From assembly GCF_009649685.1 (NCBI RefSeq), contig NZ_WJPK01000002.1:164202-228201 (forward strand): 64,000 nucleotides of DNA, in the 5' to 3' direction. The position numbers were made by a program, and so were the translations under genes. The notes under the pieces are model-generated. The model did not search any database and was not told where the DNA came from. It saw only the letters and a list, made by a program, of their open reading frames with translations. Below are positions 63,211 to 64,000 of the stretch, piece by piece; positions within the stretch are counted from its first letter, which is position 1, and each line of letters opens with the position of its first letter. The DNA comes from Flavobacteriaceae bacterium EG-1 (GTDB lineage: Bacteria; Bacteroidota; Bacteroidia; Flavobacteriales; Flavobacteriaceae).

Positions 63211-64000
63211 ATGAAAATTGTATTTTATTTCACGCTCTTTCTGTTTTGTTCTCAACTTTGTTTTAGTCAATCATTTGTAGGGTATGAAACTGATAACTTT
63301 AATGGGATTCATGGGATTCTAGTTAATCCTGGCAATACGGCATATCAGAAAAATAAAGCTGAAGTTAATTTGTTTTCCTTTGGAGGTACATCGACCAACG
63401 ATTTTTTTCAACAAAGTGTTTTTGATATTTTTGATGGTAATTTTGATATTACTAAATTAAATTCTAGAGCTAGTAATGAAAACATTGTTTTTGAAAACTC
63501 AGAAGTTGTAGGGCCCTCATTTGTATTAGATTTAGACCCTAAAAAATTTAGTGTTGCATTATTTTCTAAACTTCGAAAAATAAGCAATTACAATAGTGTT
63601 AATGGAGATTTATTCTTAAGTATAGAAAATAATTTTCCTAATAATGACTTTGATATAAATCAAGAAAACTTTCATGGCACCACACATGCATGGGGTGAGT
63701 TGGGTGCATCTTTTGGACATATTCTTGTTGATCGTCTAATTAACGGCAACGAAAAACATCTATTAAAGGCAGGTGTAACCCTAAAATGGCTAAGAGGCAT
63801 AGGTATAGGCATAGGTTATTCTAATAATATCACGGGCGAATATTCTACAGATGACACTCAATTGAATCTGAATGGCGACTTTTCATACCTTGAAAAAGGC
63901 ATTCAAAATTCTGGATTAGAAGATTTTATTAAAGAAACAAGTGGCCAAGGTGTTGGAATGGATTTAGGCTTTTCTTATGAATGGCAAACTCGTAAATCGA
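63211..64000 (+). CDS. DUF5723-like outer-membrane protein, N-terminal part (cut by window end)
   Basis: Translated from ATG 63211; about 263 residues are readable without a stop. The signal peptide ends LCFSQS. Then comes GILVNPGNTAYQKNKAEVNLFSFGG, typical of DUF5723 outer-membrane beta-barrel-like proteins, with alternating strand patterns and aromatic residues to the end. The C-terminus and any C-terminal peptidoglycan-binding OmpA-type domain lie beyond the window. Its role is unknown. It diverges from the T6SS operon, and a functional link is unproven. Confidence 0.7.
   Translation, partial: MKIVFYFTLFLFCSQLCFSQSFVGYETDNFNGIHGILVNPGNTAYQKNKAEVNLFSFGGTSTNDFFQQSVFDIFDGNFDITKLNSRASNENIVFENSEVVGPSFVLDLDPKKFSVALFSKLRKISNYNSVNGDLFLSIENNFPNNDFDINQENFHGTTHAWGELGASFGHILVDRLINGNEKHLLKAGVTLKWLRGIGIGIGYSNNITGEYSTDDTQLNLNGDFSYLEKGIQNSGLEDFIKETSGQGVGMDLGFSYEWQTRKS

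Noticed and set aside
1-64000. CRISPR array, insertion sequence or prophage
   Set aside because: No regularly spaced repeats, transposase or phage structural genes were seen; VgrG, TssE and PAAR are explained by the T6SS.

Overview
The window looks like a chromosomal segment of a marine member of the Flavobacteriaceae (Bacteroidota). The DNA is AT-rich, start codons lack Shine-Dalgarno sequences, and several promoters match the flavobacterial -7 element TAnnTTTG. The gene families also fit: a hybrid two-component regulator, many lipoproteins with an SC-type lipobox, a DUF5723 outer-membrane protein, a sulfatase and carbohydrate-active proteins typical of algal-polysaccharide users, and a Bacteroidota-type (subtype iii) type VI secretion system. 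The genus is not determined.

Region 1 (1-39.5 kb) is mostly ordinary chromosome. It opens with a sugar-porter MFS gene cut by the window edge, behind a one-protein hybrid sensor/regulator. A tRNA-Leu(UAG) and an M20 dipeptidase follow, diverging from a region with a 19-bp palindrome. Two BlaI/M56 antirepressor-type pairs lie at 7.4-10.3 kb and 23.9-26.4 kb. Each has its own set of three 16-bp operators, with different sequences. Between them is a long minus-strand run of housekeeping and hypothetical genes (DUF5060 glycoside-hydrolase-like lipoprotein, a membrane-anchored MutS-like ATPase, HemW, RuvC, a TPR protein). From 26.5 to 39.3 kb come DUF456, nitroreductase, a degenerate imidazolonepropionase-like protein, a SASA esterase, a candidate small RNA, a Gfo/Idh/MocA oxidoreductase, HemN, a sulfatase, a sugar-1-kinase/nucleotidyltransferase pair, and a divergent aldose-epimerase/DUF1080 pair whose shared promoter region carries a large near-perfect inverted repeat.

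Region 2 (40.4-62.7 kb), starting just past a tRNA-Asp, is a T6SSiii locus. The right-hand minus-strand operon encodes an NlpC/P60 hydrolase, TssG, TssN, two Hcp (TssD) paralogues, VgrG, PAAR, a Tle1-type (DUF2235) phospholipase effector, a DUF2931 protein and a 98-residue unknown. A convergent plus-strand operon encodes ClpV (TssH), TssB, TssC and a 211-residue unknown. The left minus-strand operon encodes TssE, TssF, a PKD-domain TssP-like protein, TssK and TssO. Between the left and central operons (45.7-47.4 kb) lies decayed DNA with at least two broken genes and one small intact unknown. No TssA, TssJ, TssL or TssM is present, as expected for subtype iii. No TssQ or TssR was recognised, so they would have to lie elsewhere.

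Together, the T6SSiii genes encode the sheath (TssB/C), tube (TssD), spike (VgrG, PAAR), baseplate (TssE/F/G/K), membrane-anchored parts (TssN, TssO, TssP), recycling ATPase (ClpV) and a lipase cargo. The last gene, past 63.2 kb, is a DUF5723 outer-membrane protein cut by the window end.
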